Part shown: positions 21,373 through 30,420 of the stretch, one piece after another | How positions within the stretch are numbered: the first letter of the stretch is position 1 | How the letters are laid out: each line of letters opens with the position of its first letter | Virus record (IMG/VR): IMGVR_UViG_3300008266_000598 | Coordinates: 1 to 37,623 of that record | Source of the DNA: a virus | Length of the DNA stretch: 37,623 bases | Strand: one strand, 5' to 3' | Program-made: the position numbers and the translations under genes | The notes under the pieces: generated by a model | The model's database searches: none | What the model saw: only the letters and a program-made list of their open reading frames with translations | Told to the model about the DNA's origin: nothing

Positions 21373-21786
21373 ATGCCATCAATTAGCGCAGGATTTCCTA
21401 AAGGTGTTTACGGTATAGGCGTCCGTGACCAACTATTTCCAGGTGAAGATGAATATTTCAAAACAAACCCGAACGTTACGGGTATGGCTGCGGACGACGA
21501 TAAAATCATTCTTAACCCATACAGCAAGATTTCTGATAAAGAAAAAGAAGCGGTAATGCTAAACGAAGCTGCACGGGTGCATATGAGAAATAAGCTGATT
21601 GACGCACCTAGCTATGATTTAACACCTGAACAAACAGAAAAATTTGGCTCATACTCCAAAGACATTAATGACATTCGGCAAACTATTGCCGCGCGTATTC
21701 TGTCGGGCGACCCGTCCGCAGGCCAACCGACCCAAGCGCAACAAGAATACGTTAGCCGTTTACGTCAGTTTATGGGTGTAAAGTAA
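21373..21786 (+). CDS. Hypothetical protein between the terminase subunits, 137 aa
   Basis: This protein (MPSISAGFPKGVYGIG...) contains NPYSKISDKEKEAVMLNEAARVHMR in the middle and a helical C-terminus with GDPSAGQPTQAQQEYVSRLRQFMG. Proteins with this type of sequence sit next to phage terminase genes, but no function is established. The start is one base after the end of the small-terminase frame, and its stop abuts the TTG start of the large terminase. No membrane or catalytic motif seen. It may be a packaging accessory, from position only. Confidence 0.75.
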   Translation: MPSISAGFPKGVYGIGVRDQLFPGEDEYFKTNPNVTGMAADDDKIILNPYSKISDKEKEAVMLNEAARVHMRNKLIDAPSYDLTPEQTEKFGSYSKDINDIRQTIAARILSGDPSAGQPTQAQQEYVSRLRQFMGVK

Positions 21787-23313
21787 TTGCAAACCACAAT
21801 CTATAGTGCGCAAGACGAACAAGAGTTGATGGCGCGGCTGTGGTCGCCCATCATTAAAGACAATCCGTTAGCGTTCGTGCTGTATACGTTCCCGTGGGGC
21901 AAAGCGGGTACGCCCTTGGAACACTTTAGTGGGCCAAGAAAATGGCAACGCGAAGTGTTGACCGAACTGACTGAACACATTAAACAGAACAACGGCAAAG
22001 TGGACTTTGATACATTCCGCATGGCCACCTCATCTGGGCGTGGTATTGGCAAGTCGGCGCTGGTGTCCTGGCTAGTGATTTGGATGCTGACCACCCGCAT
22101 TGGCTCGACCACCATTGTGTCGGCTAATAGCGAAGCGCAGCTCCGCTCGGTCACATGGGCGGAGATCACTAAGTGGCTGTCAATGTCCATGAACACCCAT
22201 TGGTTCGAGGTGTCCGCTACGCGTGTGATGCCAGCCAAATGGCTGACTGAACTGGTCGAGCGGGACTTGAAGTTGGGTACCCGCTACTGGGGCGTGGAAG
22301 GCAGACTGTGGTCAGCGGAGAATCCAGACAGTTACGCGGGGGTGCATAACTTCTCAGGCGTGATGTTGGTGTTTGATGAGGCGAGTGGTATTGACGACTC
22401 GATCTGGTCGGTAGCAAGTGGCTTCTTTACGGAGAATACGCCAAACCGTTTTTGGTTAGCGTTCTCCAACCCACGGCGCAATAGCGGGTACTTTTATGAA
22501 TCCTTCCACTCCAAGCGGGAGTTTTGGAAGAATAAGATTGTGGACGCTAGAACCGTAGAAGGTACGGACAAAGCCGTGTACCAGCAGATCATTGACGAAT
22601 ATGGCGCGGATTCTGCCCAGGCGCACGTTGAGGTGTTTGGAGAATTTCCAAGCGCAAGTGACGATCAGTTTATTGGCGCTGATATTGTCGATGAAGCCAT
22701 GAATCGAGACAAGTACAAAGACCTATCCGCGCCCATCATATTGGGTGTTGATCCTGCACGGTTTGGGGCGGACTCGACTGTAATTGCCGTGCGCCAAGGG
22801 CGTGACATTATTGCGATCAAGCGCTACAAAGGCGACGATACGATGGAAACGGTGGGGCGCATCATTGAGTGCATGGAAGAATATAAGCCGGTGTTGGTCA
22901 ATATTGACGAAGGCGGGCTAGGCGCTGGTGTGGTGGATCGCTTAAAAGAACAGCGCTACAAGGTCAAAGGCGTGAACTTCGCCAATAAGTCCAAGAACAT
23001 GATGATGTATGGCAACAAACGGGCGGAGATGTGGGGCGACATGAGGGAATGGCTGCGCAGTGCCAGCATACCCAAGGACAGAACGCTCAAGACCGACCTG
23101 ATCTCACCGCTAATGAAGCCCGACAGTAAGGGCGCGATCTACTTGGAAGGCAAGAAGGAGATGAAGGCAAGAGGACTAGCGTCGCCAGACGCAGCAGACG
23201 CTATCGCGCTGACGTTTGCGTTTCCTGTTGCAAACCGCGAATATAAAGGTACAATCCGCAAATCGACGTATCAATCACAGGGCGCTGCCCTCAACTCATG
23301 GATGGGATCGTAA
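21787..23313 (+). CDS. Terminase large subunit
   Basis: The 508-residue protein has a packaging ATPase domain with Walker A SSGRGIGKSA (82-91) and Walker B VMLVFDEASG (D197, E198), followed by an RNase H-like nuclease domain beginning LGVDPARFGADST (D322) and a later acidic ADAIALTFAF segment. It would cut concatemers and drive DNA into the prohead through the portal. The TTG start directly follows the upstream stop; the next in-frame ATG (21829) would lose 14 residues. The last base of its stop is shared with the next ATG. Confidence 0.95.
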   Translation: MQTTIYSAQDEQELMARLWSPIIKDNPLAFVLYTFPWGKAGTPLEHFSGPRKWQREVLTELTEHIKQNNGKVDFDTFRMATSSGRGIGKSALVSWLVIWMLTTRIGSTTIVSANSEAQLRSVTWAEITKWLSMSMNTHWFEVSATRVMPAKWLTELVERDLKLGTRYWGVEGRLWSAENPDSYAGVHNFSGVMLVFDEASGIDDSIWSVASGFFTENTPNRFWLAFSNPRRNSGYFYESFHSKREFWKNKIVDARTVEGTDKAVYQQIIDEYGADSAQAHVEVFGEFPSASDDQFIGADIVDEAMNRDKYKDLSAPIILGVDPARFGADSTVIAVRQGRDIIAIKRYKGDDTMETVGRIIECMEEYKPVLVNIDEGGLGAGVVDRLKEQRYKVKGVNFANKSKNMMMYGNKRAEMWGDMREWLRSASIPKDRTLKTDLISPLMKPDSKGAIYLEGKKEMKARGLASPDAADAIALTFAFPVANREYKGTIRKSTYQSQGAALNSWMGS

Positions 23314-23600
23314 TGGCTACGAAGAAACATGACAAACCCATAGCTCGTACAACCACGGGTAAAGGCGCGAACTACAAACCCACCGAAAAAGGTGCGGGTA
23401 TGACTGCCAAAGGAAGGGCTGAGTACAATGCAAAAAATAATGCAAATCTTAAGGCGCCTGCGCCAAATCCTAAGACTAAAGCCGACGCTGGCCGCAAATC
23501 CAGCTTCTGCGCCCGAATGTCAGGTGTCGTCGCCCACGCCAAAGGCGACGCCCCGCGCGCGAAAGCCGCGCTCAAAAGTTGGAATTGCGGTAAAAAATAA
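23313..23600 (+). CDS. DUF6321-type basic phage protein, 95 aa
   Basis: The protein is rich in Lys, Ala and Gly and ends with RKSSFCARMSGVVAHAKGDAPRAKAALKSWNC, the conserved part of a small phage family (DUF6321). I place the start at the ATG sharing a base with the terminase stop (TAATG); an ATG at 23298 would add five residues. Two Cys residues flank the conserved region. Function unknown. It is the first of three small Lys-rich proteins lying between terminase and co-chaperonin, which may be virion or DNA-binding components. Confidence 0.75.
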   Translation: MATKKHDKPIARTTTGKGANYKPTEKGAGMTAKGRAEYNAKNNANLKAPAPNPKTKADAGRKSSFCARMSGVVAHAKGDAPRAKAALKSWNCGKK

Positions 23601-23610
23601 GGAGAAAACT

Positions 23611-23775
23611 GTGGCTACTAAACCTGGATTGTATGCAAATATTCATGCTAAACAAAAGCGCATTGCGGCTGGTAGTGGTGAGAGGATGCGTAAAGTTGGC
23701 GCTAAGGGCGCGCCTACTGCGAAGGACTTTAAAGAATCAGCTAAAACGGCTAAACCCGCTAAGAAAGGCAAATGA
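23611..23775 (+). CDS. Small Lys-rich phage protein, 54 aa
   Basis: The GTG start is preceded by AAGGAG at a suitable distance (7 bases). The sequence KPGLYANIHAKQKRIAAGSG and KVGAKGAPTAKDFKESAKTA is of a type very common in phages between terminase and portal, with no known function. The protein is strongly basic, so DNA or capsid-lumen contact is possible. A longer frame upstream (from 23428) overlaps the preceding gene and is unlikely. Its stop overlaps the next start. Confidence 0.75.
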   Translation: MATKPGLYANIHAKQKRIAAGSGERMRKVGAKGAPTAKDFKESAKTAKPAKKGK

Positions 23776-23918
23776 TGCCACTCAAGAAAAGCACAAGCAA
23801 AGAAGCCTTCCGTCAGAACATCAAAGCTGAGGTCAAAAGTGGCAAGCCCGTCAAGCAGGCAGTGGCAATTGCGTATTCGGTAAAGCGTGAAGCAGCTAAA
23901 GGTAAAAGTAAAAAATGA
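23775..23918 (+). CDS. Small Lys-rich protein, DUF6496-like, 47 aa
   Basis: The sequence MPLKKSTSKEAFRQNIKAEV followed by SGKPVKQAVAIAYSVKREA matches a widespread short phage family (DUF6496-like) with a conserved KQAVAIA core. It is basic and helical. Two adjacent ATG codons (23772 and 23775) are possible; both overlap the preceding stop. The stop overlaps the GroES start as ATGA, so translation is probably coupled through this whole set of small genes. Function unknown. Confidence 0.75.
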   Translation: MPLKKSTSKEAFRQNIKAEVKSGKPVKQAVAIAYSVKREAAKGKSKK

Positions 23919-24193
23919 GTTTAAAGCCGTTAAGTAATTGCGTGTTAATTCGTCAAGATATAGAAAAGTTGTCGGATTTAATAGTTTTACCCCAAAACAA
24001 ACTTTTTAGCGGTATCATTGTGGCAATTGGTGAAGGTAAGAAAAGTCCTAAAGGGCATACCGAACCTATGAACGTCAAAGAAGGTGACCATGTGCTATTT
24101 GGTGAGTATTCCGGGCAAAAGGTTACTATTGACGGCGAAGAATTGTTGATGATGCGCGAACCTGATGTGATTGGAATACTAAATGGCGTATGA
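23915..24193 (+). CDS. GroES-like co-chaperonin
   Basis: The 92-residue protein follows the Cpn10 pattern: LKPLSNCVLIRQD at the start, a mobile-loop position with SDLIVLPQ (about 17-24), SGIIVAIGEG, a Gly/Lys-rich roof loop, VKEGDHVLFGEYSG and the terminal ELLMMREPDVIGIL. Phage co-chaperonins such as T4 gp31 replace host GroES so that GroEL folds the coat protein. Its place just before portal and coat genes supports that role. The stop lies 11 bases inside the portal gene. Confidence 0.9.
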   Translation: MSLKPLSNCVLIRQDIEKLSDLIVLPQNKLFSGIIVAIGEGKKSPKGHTEPMNVKEGDHVLFGEYSGQKVTIDGEELLMMREPDVIGILNGV

Positions 24194-26423
24194 CCAAACC
24201 TCGATGAATATCGTCGGCAAAGTAGCCGAAATAGGTAGCAACCCTACTAATACCCCAAATGAGCAATCAGATGTTTTAGCTACTATGCGCCATCGCTTTC
24301 AGATGGCAATGTCTGCATATTCTGAGTCGCGCGAAGATGAGTTAGATGATTTACGGTTTATGGCTGGTTCGCCAGACAACCAATGGCAATGGCCTGCTGA
24401 CGTATTGGCTACCCGCGGCTCTGTCCAAGGGCAAACCATCAACGCGCGCCCATGCCTGACCATCAACAAACTGCCGCAGCACGTCAAACAGGTCACCAAC
24501 GAACAGCGTCAGAATCGCCCATCTGGTAAGGTAATCCCTGCCGATGACAAGGGCGACATTGAGGTAGCAGAGATTTTTGAAGGTATGGTTCGCCATATCG
24601 AGTATATGTCTGACGCCGATGTGGTGTATGACACCGCCTGCGAGAACCAAGTAACGTACGGTGAAGGCTATTTCCGCATTTTGACCGAGTTTTGTAACGA
24701 TGACTCGTTCGATCAAGACATCCGCTTAGGCCGTATCCGCAACGCTTTTTCAGTCTACATGGATCCAATGATCCAAGACCCTGCTGGCTGCGATGCCGAG
24801 TGGTGTTTTATCAGCCAAGACATTGAAAAAGACGAATACGAGCGCCAGTTCCCGAACGCCGCGCCCATCACAACGATTATGTCCCAAGGCGTAGGCGATT
24901 CGTCCCTATCCCAATGGATTGACGAGAACACCATTCGGATTGTTGAGTATTTTTACTACAAACATATCCCAACAAAGCTAAATCTGTACCCAGGCAACCA
25001 GTCGTTTTACAACGGCAGCCTTGAAGATAAAAACATGAAAGAAATGGGCTTAAAACCCATTAAATCCCGCACCGTAGACGTCAAAAAAGTCATGTGGATA
25101 AAGTCCAACGGCTTTGAAGTGCTTGAAGAACAGGAATGGGCGGGTAAATGGATTCCCGTGATCCGTGTAATTGGCAACGAATTTGAGGTAGATGGCCGTA
25201 TCTATGTGTCTGGTTTGGTTAGAAACGCTAAAGATGCACAGCGTATGTACAACTACTGGGTATCCCAAGAGGCAGAAATGCTTGCATTGGCTCCAAAAGC
25301 ACCGTTTATCGGTTACGGCGGTCAATTTGAGGGCTACGAACAACAATGGAAAACCGCTAACACGACCAATTGGCCGTATTTAGAGGTTAATCCCGACGTA
25401 ACTGATGGAATGGGCGCAACTCTGCCACTTCCACAACGCGCCCCACCTCCTTTGGCACAAACTGGACTTATCCAAGCCAAAATGGGCGCGTCTGATGATA
25501 TCAAGTCCACCACTGGACAGTATGACTCGAGCTTAGGTGCCACAAGCAACGAACGCTCGGGGAAAGCTATTCTTGCCCGCGAACGCCAAGGCGATGTGGG
25601 TACATTCCACTACGGCGACAACCTAACTAAAGCGATTCGCTATGCAACGCGGCAGTTAATTGACCTTATTCCTAAGATTTACGACACCGAGCGCATTGCT
25701 CGCATCGTAGGTGTTGATGGTGAAGTGTCAATGGTTAAGCTAAACCCCGACCAGCCCGAAGCAGTCAAGAAAATCGTTGACCAAACAGGCATTGTGATCG
25801 AAAAAGTCTACAACCCAAGCGTCGGTATCTATGATGTTGTGGCTACTACAGGCCCAGGCTACATGACTAAGCGCCAAGAAGCCCTTGAAGCTATGGCACA
25901 GATTCTTCAGGGTAATCCCGAACTTTGGAAAGTGGCTGGCGATCTGTTTGTTAAGAACATGGACTGGCCTGGCGCCCAAGAGATGTCTAAACGCTTGGCT
26001 AAGACGATTGATCCTAAGCTCATTTCCGATACAGACGAAGATCCAGCACTACAAGCTGCACAGCAACAAATGCAAGCGATGGCGCAAGAGATGGAAGGCA
26101 TGGCTCAAATGCTTGAAAACGTCAATAAATCAATGGAAGCACAAGATTTAGAGCGCAAGAACTTTGAGGCTGATATTAAGGCATACCAGGCTGAAACCCA
26201 GCGAATTAGCGCCGTTCAAGCTGGCATGACCCCAGAACAGATCCAAGATATTGTCATGGGTACTATTGCAGCCGCTTTAGATACAGGCGATTTGGTTAGC
26301 GGCGAATTACAGCGTGAACCAATGGAAATGCCCGAAATGGCCCCTGAAATGATGCCACCTGAACAACAGATGGCTCCCGAAATGATGCCACCTGAGCAAC
26401 CTGTACCCCCACAAGGAATGTAA
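24183..26423 (+). CDS. Portal protein, P22 type
   Basis: The 746-residue protein has the features of the P22-like portal family: an N-terminal helical region with DDLRFMAGSPDNQW, TINKLPQHVKQVTNEQRQNRP, and QVTYGEGYFRIL, a long central part, and a C-terminal Gln/Met/Glu-rich helical barrel. The end contains a duplicated motif MAPEMMPPEQ. The portal forms the dodecameric entry ring for DNA and the docking point of terminase and tail. The start overlaps the co-chaperonin gene by 11 bases. Its length (746) matches P22 gp1 (about 725). Confidence 0.9.
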   Translation: MAYDQTSMNIVGKVAEIGSNPTNTPNEQSDVLATMRHRFQMAMSAYSESREDELDDLRFMAGSPDNQWQWPADVLATRGSVQGQTINARPCLTINKLPQHVKQVTNEQRQNRPSGKVIPADDKGDIEVAEIFEGMVRHIEYMSDADVVYDTACENQVTYGEGYFRILTEFCNDDSFDQDIRLGRIRNAFSVYMDPMIQDPAGCDAEWCFISQDIEKDEYERQFPNAAPITTIMSQGVGDSSLSQWIDENTIRIVEYFYYKHIPTKLNLYPGNQSFYNGSLEDKNMKEMGLKPIKSRTVDVKKVMWIKSNGFEVLEEQEWAGKWIPVIRVIGNEFEVDGRIYVSGLVRNAKDAQRMYNYWVSQEAEMLALAPKAPFIGYGGQFEGYEQQWKTANTTNWPYLEVNPDVTDGMGATLPLPQRAPPPLAQTGLIQAKMGASDDIKSTTGQYDSSLGATSNERSGKAILARERQGDVGTFHYGDNLTKAIRYATRQLIDLIPKIYDTERIARIVGVDGEVSMVKLNPDQPEAVKKIVDQTGIVIEKVYNPSVGIYDVVATTGPGYMTKRQEALEAMAQILQGNPELWKVAGDLFVKNMDWPGAQEMSKRLAKTIDPKLISDTDEDPALQAAQQQMQAMAQEMEGMAQMLENVNKSMEAQDLERKNFEADIKAYQAETQRISAVQAGMTPEQIQDIVMGTIAAALDTGDLVSGELQREPMEMPEMAPEMMPPEQQMAPEMMPPEQPVPPQGM

Positions 26424-26425
26424 TT

Positions 26426-26788
26426 ATGAGCTGCGAAAAATTTATTGGGATGTTGTTTTTAGCACGGGATGTCACCCATTCAGCGCACCTCAATACCCGT
26501 AGCTATGCCAAACATAAGGCGTTACAAAAGTTTTACGAGAACATTATCGACAGAGCAGACGCGTTTGCCGAGGCCTACCAAGGCCGAAAAGGGCTGATTG
26601 GCCCGATTGCGTTAGCGTCAGCCAAAAAGACCAATAACGTCCTTGAGTTTTTAGAAGATCAACTTGCCGAGTTAGAAATCATGCGTTACGATGTGTGTGA
26701 TAAATCAGACGCGCCGTTGCAGAACTTAATTGACGGTATTATTGAGCTGTACCTTTCAACCCTCTATAAGTTGAGGTTTTTAGCATGA
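26426..26788 (+). CDS. DUF5856-like, ferritin/Dps-like helical protein, 120 aa
   Basis: The protein is a helical bundle candidate. MLFLARDVTHSAHLNTRSYAKHKAL near the start and FYENIIDRADAFAEAYQGRKG match phage DUF5856 proteins, which look like Dps or ferritin relatives. His19, His22 and the acidic residues of the second helix could be metal ligands, but I cannot confirm a ferroxidase site. It sits between portal and scaffold, with its stop overlapping the next ATG (ATGA). The function in the phage is unknown. Confidence 0.65.
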   Translation: MSCEKFIGMLFLARDVTHSAHLNTRSYAKHKALQKFYENIIDRADAFAEAYQGRKGLIGPIALASAKKTNNVLEFLEDQLAELEIMRYDVCDKSDAPLQNLIDGIIELYLSTLYKLRFLA

Positions 26789-27564
26789 ACCTATACGCAT
26801 CGCAGACCCAATATGGTAAGAACGAAGATTTTACCCTTCAAGTAGCCCGCGGATTAGTGCCAGGTCATAGCGTTATTACTGTTTTTGGTTATAATGCTGA
26901 CGTTGACATCGGCGAAGAAACTGTGTGGCCTGACGGCGGCACAATCCCCCACCCAACCGCTGCGTCTGTTTTGAAAATTAGTTCGTCAAGCGCAAGTGAT
27001 ACATCTGCTGGTACTGGCGCACGTACAGTATTTATTGAAGGCGTAGACGGAAACTACAACGTTGTCAGTGAGACTGTAATACTAGCTGGTCAAACCGCAG
27101 TCGACACAATCAATTCTTACTTATATGTAAATTCGTTTTATGTGGCTACAGTAGGTTCTGGCGGCGAAAACGCTGGCAATATCAATGCAGGCACCGGAAC
27201 CGTTACATCAGGTGTTCCTGCCGTGTTGTACGACATCATCGCCGCGGGCTATAACAACCGCACCACTGGACACTATTGTGTGCCCGCGGGCTACACCGGC
27301 TACATGGTCGAAGGTTTATTTTCCGCTGGTCAAGCGTCTGGATCAACTGCGGTCACTGGCTTTTTGAAACAGCACGGCCCTGACGGGATTCTTCGTGTTG
27401 GCGCCGTGGCAACAGTTAACAATAGTTCGGCTGTGTTTATGTTCCAATTCCCTTACGCAATCCCAGAAAAAAACTGCGTTGGCGCTACAGCAATTGGATC
27501 AGCAAACAACAATGCGGTAAGTTCATACTTTAATATTATTTTGATTAAAAATTATCAAGGCTAA
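26785..27564 (+). CDS. Putative virion structural protein, 259 aa
   Basis: The protein is Gly/Ser/Thr/Val-rich with alternating hydrophobic residues, as in beta-sandwich virion proteins. Similar proteins occur between portal and coat genes of many environmental podoviruses and myoviruses. There is no enzymatic motif or membrane segment. The start overlaps the previous gene by four bases, and the next gene follows 2 bases later. A head decoration or head-fibre role is possible. Function is inferred from composition and position. Confidence 0.7.
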   Translation: MNLYASQTQYGKNEDFTLQVARGLVPGHSVITVFGYNADVDIGEETVWPDGGTIPHPTAASVLKISSSSASDTSAGTGARTVFIEGVDGNYNVVSETVILAGQTAVDTINSYLYVNSFYVATVGSGGENAGNINAGTGTVTSGVPAVLYDIIAAGYNNRTTGHYCVPAGYTGYMVEGLFSAGQASGSTAVTGFLKQHGPDGILRVGAVATVNNSSAVFMFQFPYAIPEKNCVGATAIGSANNNAVSSYFNIILIKNYQG

Positions 27565-27566
27565 TT

Positions 27567-27833
27567 ATGGCAAACTACACATATTCAGACGCAACCGTAC
27601 AGGTAAAAGTCGGTGCAGGTAAACTTTACGGCATTTTTGTATCGACATCTTCTAGCGGCACTTTGACTGTTTATGACAGCCCTGCTAAAAGCGCTAGCGA
27701 CCCAAAAATTGCAAACACCATTACAGTATCAGCAGGCACACAATATTTAAGTTTCCCTGCAGGCGTCTTTTTTAATAAAGGCTTGTATATTGTGCTTGCA
27801 AACACAGCTACTTTTACAGTAGTCTACGATTAA
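27567..27833 (+). CDS. Small beta-rich virion-like protein, 88 aa
   Basis: The protein (MANYTYSDATVQVKVGAGKL...) is rich in Ser, Thr, Val and Tyr with a strand pattern like a small beta-sandwich and no charged clusters. Such proteins often decorate heads or fibres. It lies 2 bases after the gene before it and 55 bases before the scaffold. No family recognised. Confidence 0.7.
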   Translation: MANYTYSDATVQVKVGAGKLYGIFVSTSSSGTLTVYDSPAKSASDPKIANTITVSAGTQYLSFPAGVFFNKGLYIVLANTATFTVVYD

Positions 27834-27888
27834 TCAATTTTTAAATCGTACTGGCGCGATACACCAGGGTTTCTAAGGAAACATCGAA

Positions 27889-28674
27889 ATGGACGAAAGT
27901 CAAGAAGTAGTACCAGCGGAAGTATCCGCGCCAGAGCAGGTGGCAACGGCTGCACCTGAACCTGAAGTAACAGCGCCGGAAGCAGTAGAACCAGCAGCAG
28001 AAGCACCTAAGACCTTCTCACAAGAAGAACTTGATGCCGCTATTGGTAAACGACTTGCTAGAGAACAACGTAAGTGGGAAAGAGAGCAGGCAGCTAAAGC
28101 CGCTGAAAAGCAGCTTAAAACTCCAGTAGAAATCCCGCCGATTGAGCAGTTTGCTTCACCAGACGAATATGCTGAAGTTTTGGCAGAACGTAAGGCAGAA
28201 GAATTGCTTGCTAGGCGTGAACAAGCTAGGGTGCAGTCCGAAACTCTTGAGGCATTTCACGACAGAGAAGAAGAAGCTCGGAATAAGTACGATGACTTTG
28301 AACAAGTAGCGTATAACCCCAAGCTCCCAATCACTAACGAGATGGCTCAAACGATTCAGTCTTCCGAGGTTGGCCCCGACATAGCTTATTACTTAGGGTC
28401 TAATCCAAAAGAAGCAGAACGTATTTCTCGTTTATCGCCGCTTTCGCAAGCCAAAGAATTAGGGAAAATTGAGGCTAAATTAGCTGATAACCCAGTAGTA
28501 AAAAAGACTTCGAGCGCCCCAGCACCAATTGCTCCGATTACGGCAAGATCCTCTGGATCGCCTGCAACAGACACGACCGACCCTCGTTCGATTAAATCGA
28601 TGAGTACGTCAGAGTGGATTGAAGCAGAACGCCAACGTCAGATCAAGAAGTGGGAAGCGCAGAGAAACCGCTAA
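27889..28674 (+). CDS. Scaffolding protein
   Basis: The 261-residue protein has an acidic Pro/Ala/Glu N-terminus (about 1-45), a long charged helical middle (ELDAAIGKRLAREQRKWEREQ), a Pro/Ala/Ser linker, and a basic helical end (WIEAERQRQIKKWEAQRNR). This is the usual layout of phage scaffolds, whose basic C-terminal helix binds coat protein. Its position just upstream of the coat gene supports the call. AAGGA lies about 9 bases upstream of the ATG. Confidence 0.85.
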   Translation: MDESQEVVPAEVSAPEQVATAAPEPEVTAPEAVEPAAEAPKTFSQEELDAAIGKRLAREQRKWEREQAAKAAEKQLKTPVEIPPIEQFASPDEYAEVLAERKAEELLARREQARVQSETLEAFHDREEEARNKYDDFEQVAYNPKLPITNEMAQTIQSSEVGPDIAYYLGSNPKEAERISRLSPLSQAKELGKIEAKLADNPVVKKTSSAPAPIAPITARSSGSPATDTTDPRSIKSMSTSEWIEAERQRQIKKWEAQRNR

Positions 28675-28700
28675 CTATTTTTTTTAATTAGGACTTTATT

Positions 28701-29915
28701 ATGTCAAATTCGATCTTAACCATCGACATGATTACAAGAAAAGCTCTCGAAATCCTCGAGAACAACCTTGTACTCACACGTAACGTAAACCGCCAGTATG
28801 ACGATTCTTTCGCTGTTGAAGGCGCAAAAATCGGTTCTACTCTCCGTATCCGCTTACCAGACCGCGCTTTGGTAACTGACGGTGCCGCCCTGCAAGTTCA
28901 GGACGACAACGAGCAGTTCACAACTTTGTCTGTTGCTAGTCAAAAGCACATTGGTGTTAACTTCACCTCTGCTGAATTGACAATGCAGTTAGATGACTTC
29001 GCAGAGCGTGTTCTAAAACCACGTATTTCGCAGTTGGCTTCTTCTATTGATGCAGACGTAGCAAACAGCTACAAAGCAATCTATAGCTCAGTTGGTACCC
29101 CTGGCACAACTCCTTCTACTTCTTTGGTGCTGTTACAAGCTCAACAGAAGCTGAACGAAAACGCTGCTGTTATGTCCCCACGTTACGCTACTGTTAACCC
29201 AGCAGCCAACGCAGGTCTAGTTGAAGGCATGAAAGGTCTGTTTAATCCTACAGACACAATCAGCCGTCAATTCAAGAATGGCATGATGGGCATGGGCGTA
29301 TTGGGCTTCGACGAAGTTAACATGAGCCAGTCTATCAAGCAACACACAACTGGTACACGTTCTACAAGCGATACTATCCTTGTAAACGGTACTGTAACAA
29401 CTGAAGGCCAAACAACTATCAGTATTGATGGTGGTACTGGTTCTGCAACTGTTACCGTTGGCGATGTATTTACCATTGCTAACGTGTTTGCTGTTAACCC
29501 ACAAACCCGCGAGTCAACAGGTAGCTTGCAACAGTTCACTGTAACTGCTGCTAACACTGCTTCTGGTGGTGCTTGGACTAACATCGCTATTTCACCAGCT
29601 ATGTTTACCTCAGCTAACGCTTTGGCAACTATCAATGCGTTCCCACAAGACGGCGCAGCGGTAACTTTCTTAGGCGCAGCTTCTACCCAGTACGCTCAAA
29701 ACTTGGTTTACCACAAAGATGCGATCACTTTTGCGACCGCTGACTTGTTGTTGCCACAAGGTGTTGACATGGCGTCCCGCCAGGTTCACAACGGTATCTC
29801 TATGCGTGTTGTACGTCAGTACGACATCAATAACGACCGTTTACCTTGCCGTATTGACGTTCTGTACGGTTACAGCACAATTCGTCCACAAATGGCTTGC
29901 CGTATCTGGGGCTAA
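28701..29915 (+). CDS. Major capsid (coat) protein, P22 type
   Basis: The 404-residue protein matches the P22 coat family: ILTIDMITRKALEILENNLVL at the start, KIGSTLRIRLPDRA, VNFTSAELTMQLDDFAERVL, and a Gly/Thr/Val-rich inserted domain near residues 220-290. HK97-fold coat proteins build the icosahedral head. It follows the scaffold by 26 bases, with TAGGA as ribosome binding site, and is followed by a strong terminator. Its codon use leans to well-translated codons, as expected for the most abundant virion protein. Confidence 0.9.
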   Translation: MSNSILTIDMITRKALEILENNLVLTRNVNRQYDDSFAVEGAKIGSTLRIRLPDRALVTDGAALQVQDDNEQFTTLSVASQKHIGVNFTSAELTMQLDDFAERVLKPRISQLASSIDADVANSYKAIYSSVGTPGTTPSTSLVLLQAQQKLNENAAVMSPRYATVNPAANAGLVEGMKGLFNPTDTISRQFKNGMMGMGVLGFDEVNMSQSIKQHTTGTRSTSDTILVNGTVTTEGQTTISIDGGTGSATVTVGDVFTIANVFAVNPQTRESTGSLQQFTVTAANTASGGAWTNIAISPAMFTSANALATINAFPQDGAAVTFLGAASTQYAQNLVYHKDAITFATADLLLPQGVDMASRQVHNGISMRVVRQYDINNDRLPCRIDVLYGYSTIRPQMACRIWG

Positions 29916-29923
29916 AACTAAAT

Positions 29924-29948
29924 GCTCCCGCGCAAGCGGGGGCTTTTT
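29924..29948 (+). terminator. Terminator after the coat gene
   Basis: GCTCCCGC (29924-29931), a GCAA tetraloop and GCGGGGGC (29936-29943) form an 8-bp stem with one G-T pair, followed by TTTTT. It probably limits read-through from the highly expressed coat gene. Confidence 0.9.
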
Positions 29949-29975
29949 AAATCAATTTTTTAAAGGAATTTCATC

Positions 29976-30374
29976 ATGGCTCTCCCAAATGGTGCAGGTG
30001 GTTATCAAGTTAATGACGGTAACGTCGGTGAGGCACTGCTGTTTGTACAAGGCGCTCCAACAAGTTTGACCGCTGGCGCAACTGCAACGGCTGCTCAATT
30101 AGCAAATGGCTTGTTTGTATTTAACGGTACTGCTGGCAATTTAGTTCTGCCAACCGTAGCTTTGCTTGAAGCTGATATTTCTAGCGCAACTAAAGTAGAC
30201 GCTGCGTTTGACTTTATCGTCATCAACGCTGATGCTTCAACTGACGACGTTACGTTGACTGTTGGCACAGGCTGGACAATTGTTGGCAATGCAGTTGTAA
30301 CTGAAGCTACTTCAGCTCAGTTCCGCGCCCGTAAAACCGGCGAAGGTACTTGGACTTGCTATCGTATTGCTTAA
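29976..30374 (+). CDS. Putative head decoration or structural protein, 132 aa
   Basis: The protein (MALPNGAGGYQVNDGNVGEA...) is rich in Ala, Thr, Val and Gly, contains LVLPTVALLEADI and VTLTVGTGWTIVGN, and looks like a small beta-fold virion protein. Genes of this kind follow the coat gene in many podoviruses. AAAGGAA precedes the ATG, and the gene is bracketed by two terminators, so its level can be set separately from the coat gene. No named family. Confidence 0.7.
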   Translation: MALPNGAGGYQVNDGNVGEALLFVQGAPTSLTAGATATAAQLANGLFVFNGTAGNLVLPTVALLEADISSATKVDAAFDFIVINADASTDDVTLTVGTGWTIVGNAVVTEATSAQFRARKTGEGTWTCYRIA

Positions 30375-30382
30375 TGTAACGC

Positions 30383-30409
30383 CCCGCCCTTCGGGGCGGG
30401 TTTCTTTTT
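30383..30409 (+). terminator. Terminator with UUCG tetraloop
   Basis: CCCGCCC (30383-30389), TTCG and GGGCGGG (30394-30400) form a perfect 7-bp stem closed by a very stable tetraloop, followed by TTTCTTTTT. A strong rho-independent terminator for the rightward late operon. Confidence 0.95.
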
Positions 30410-30420
30410 AAGGAAAAATT

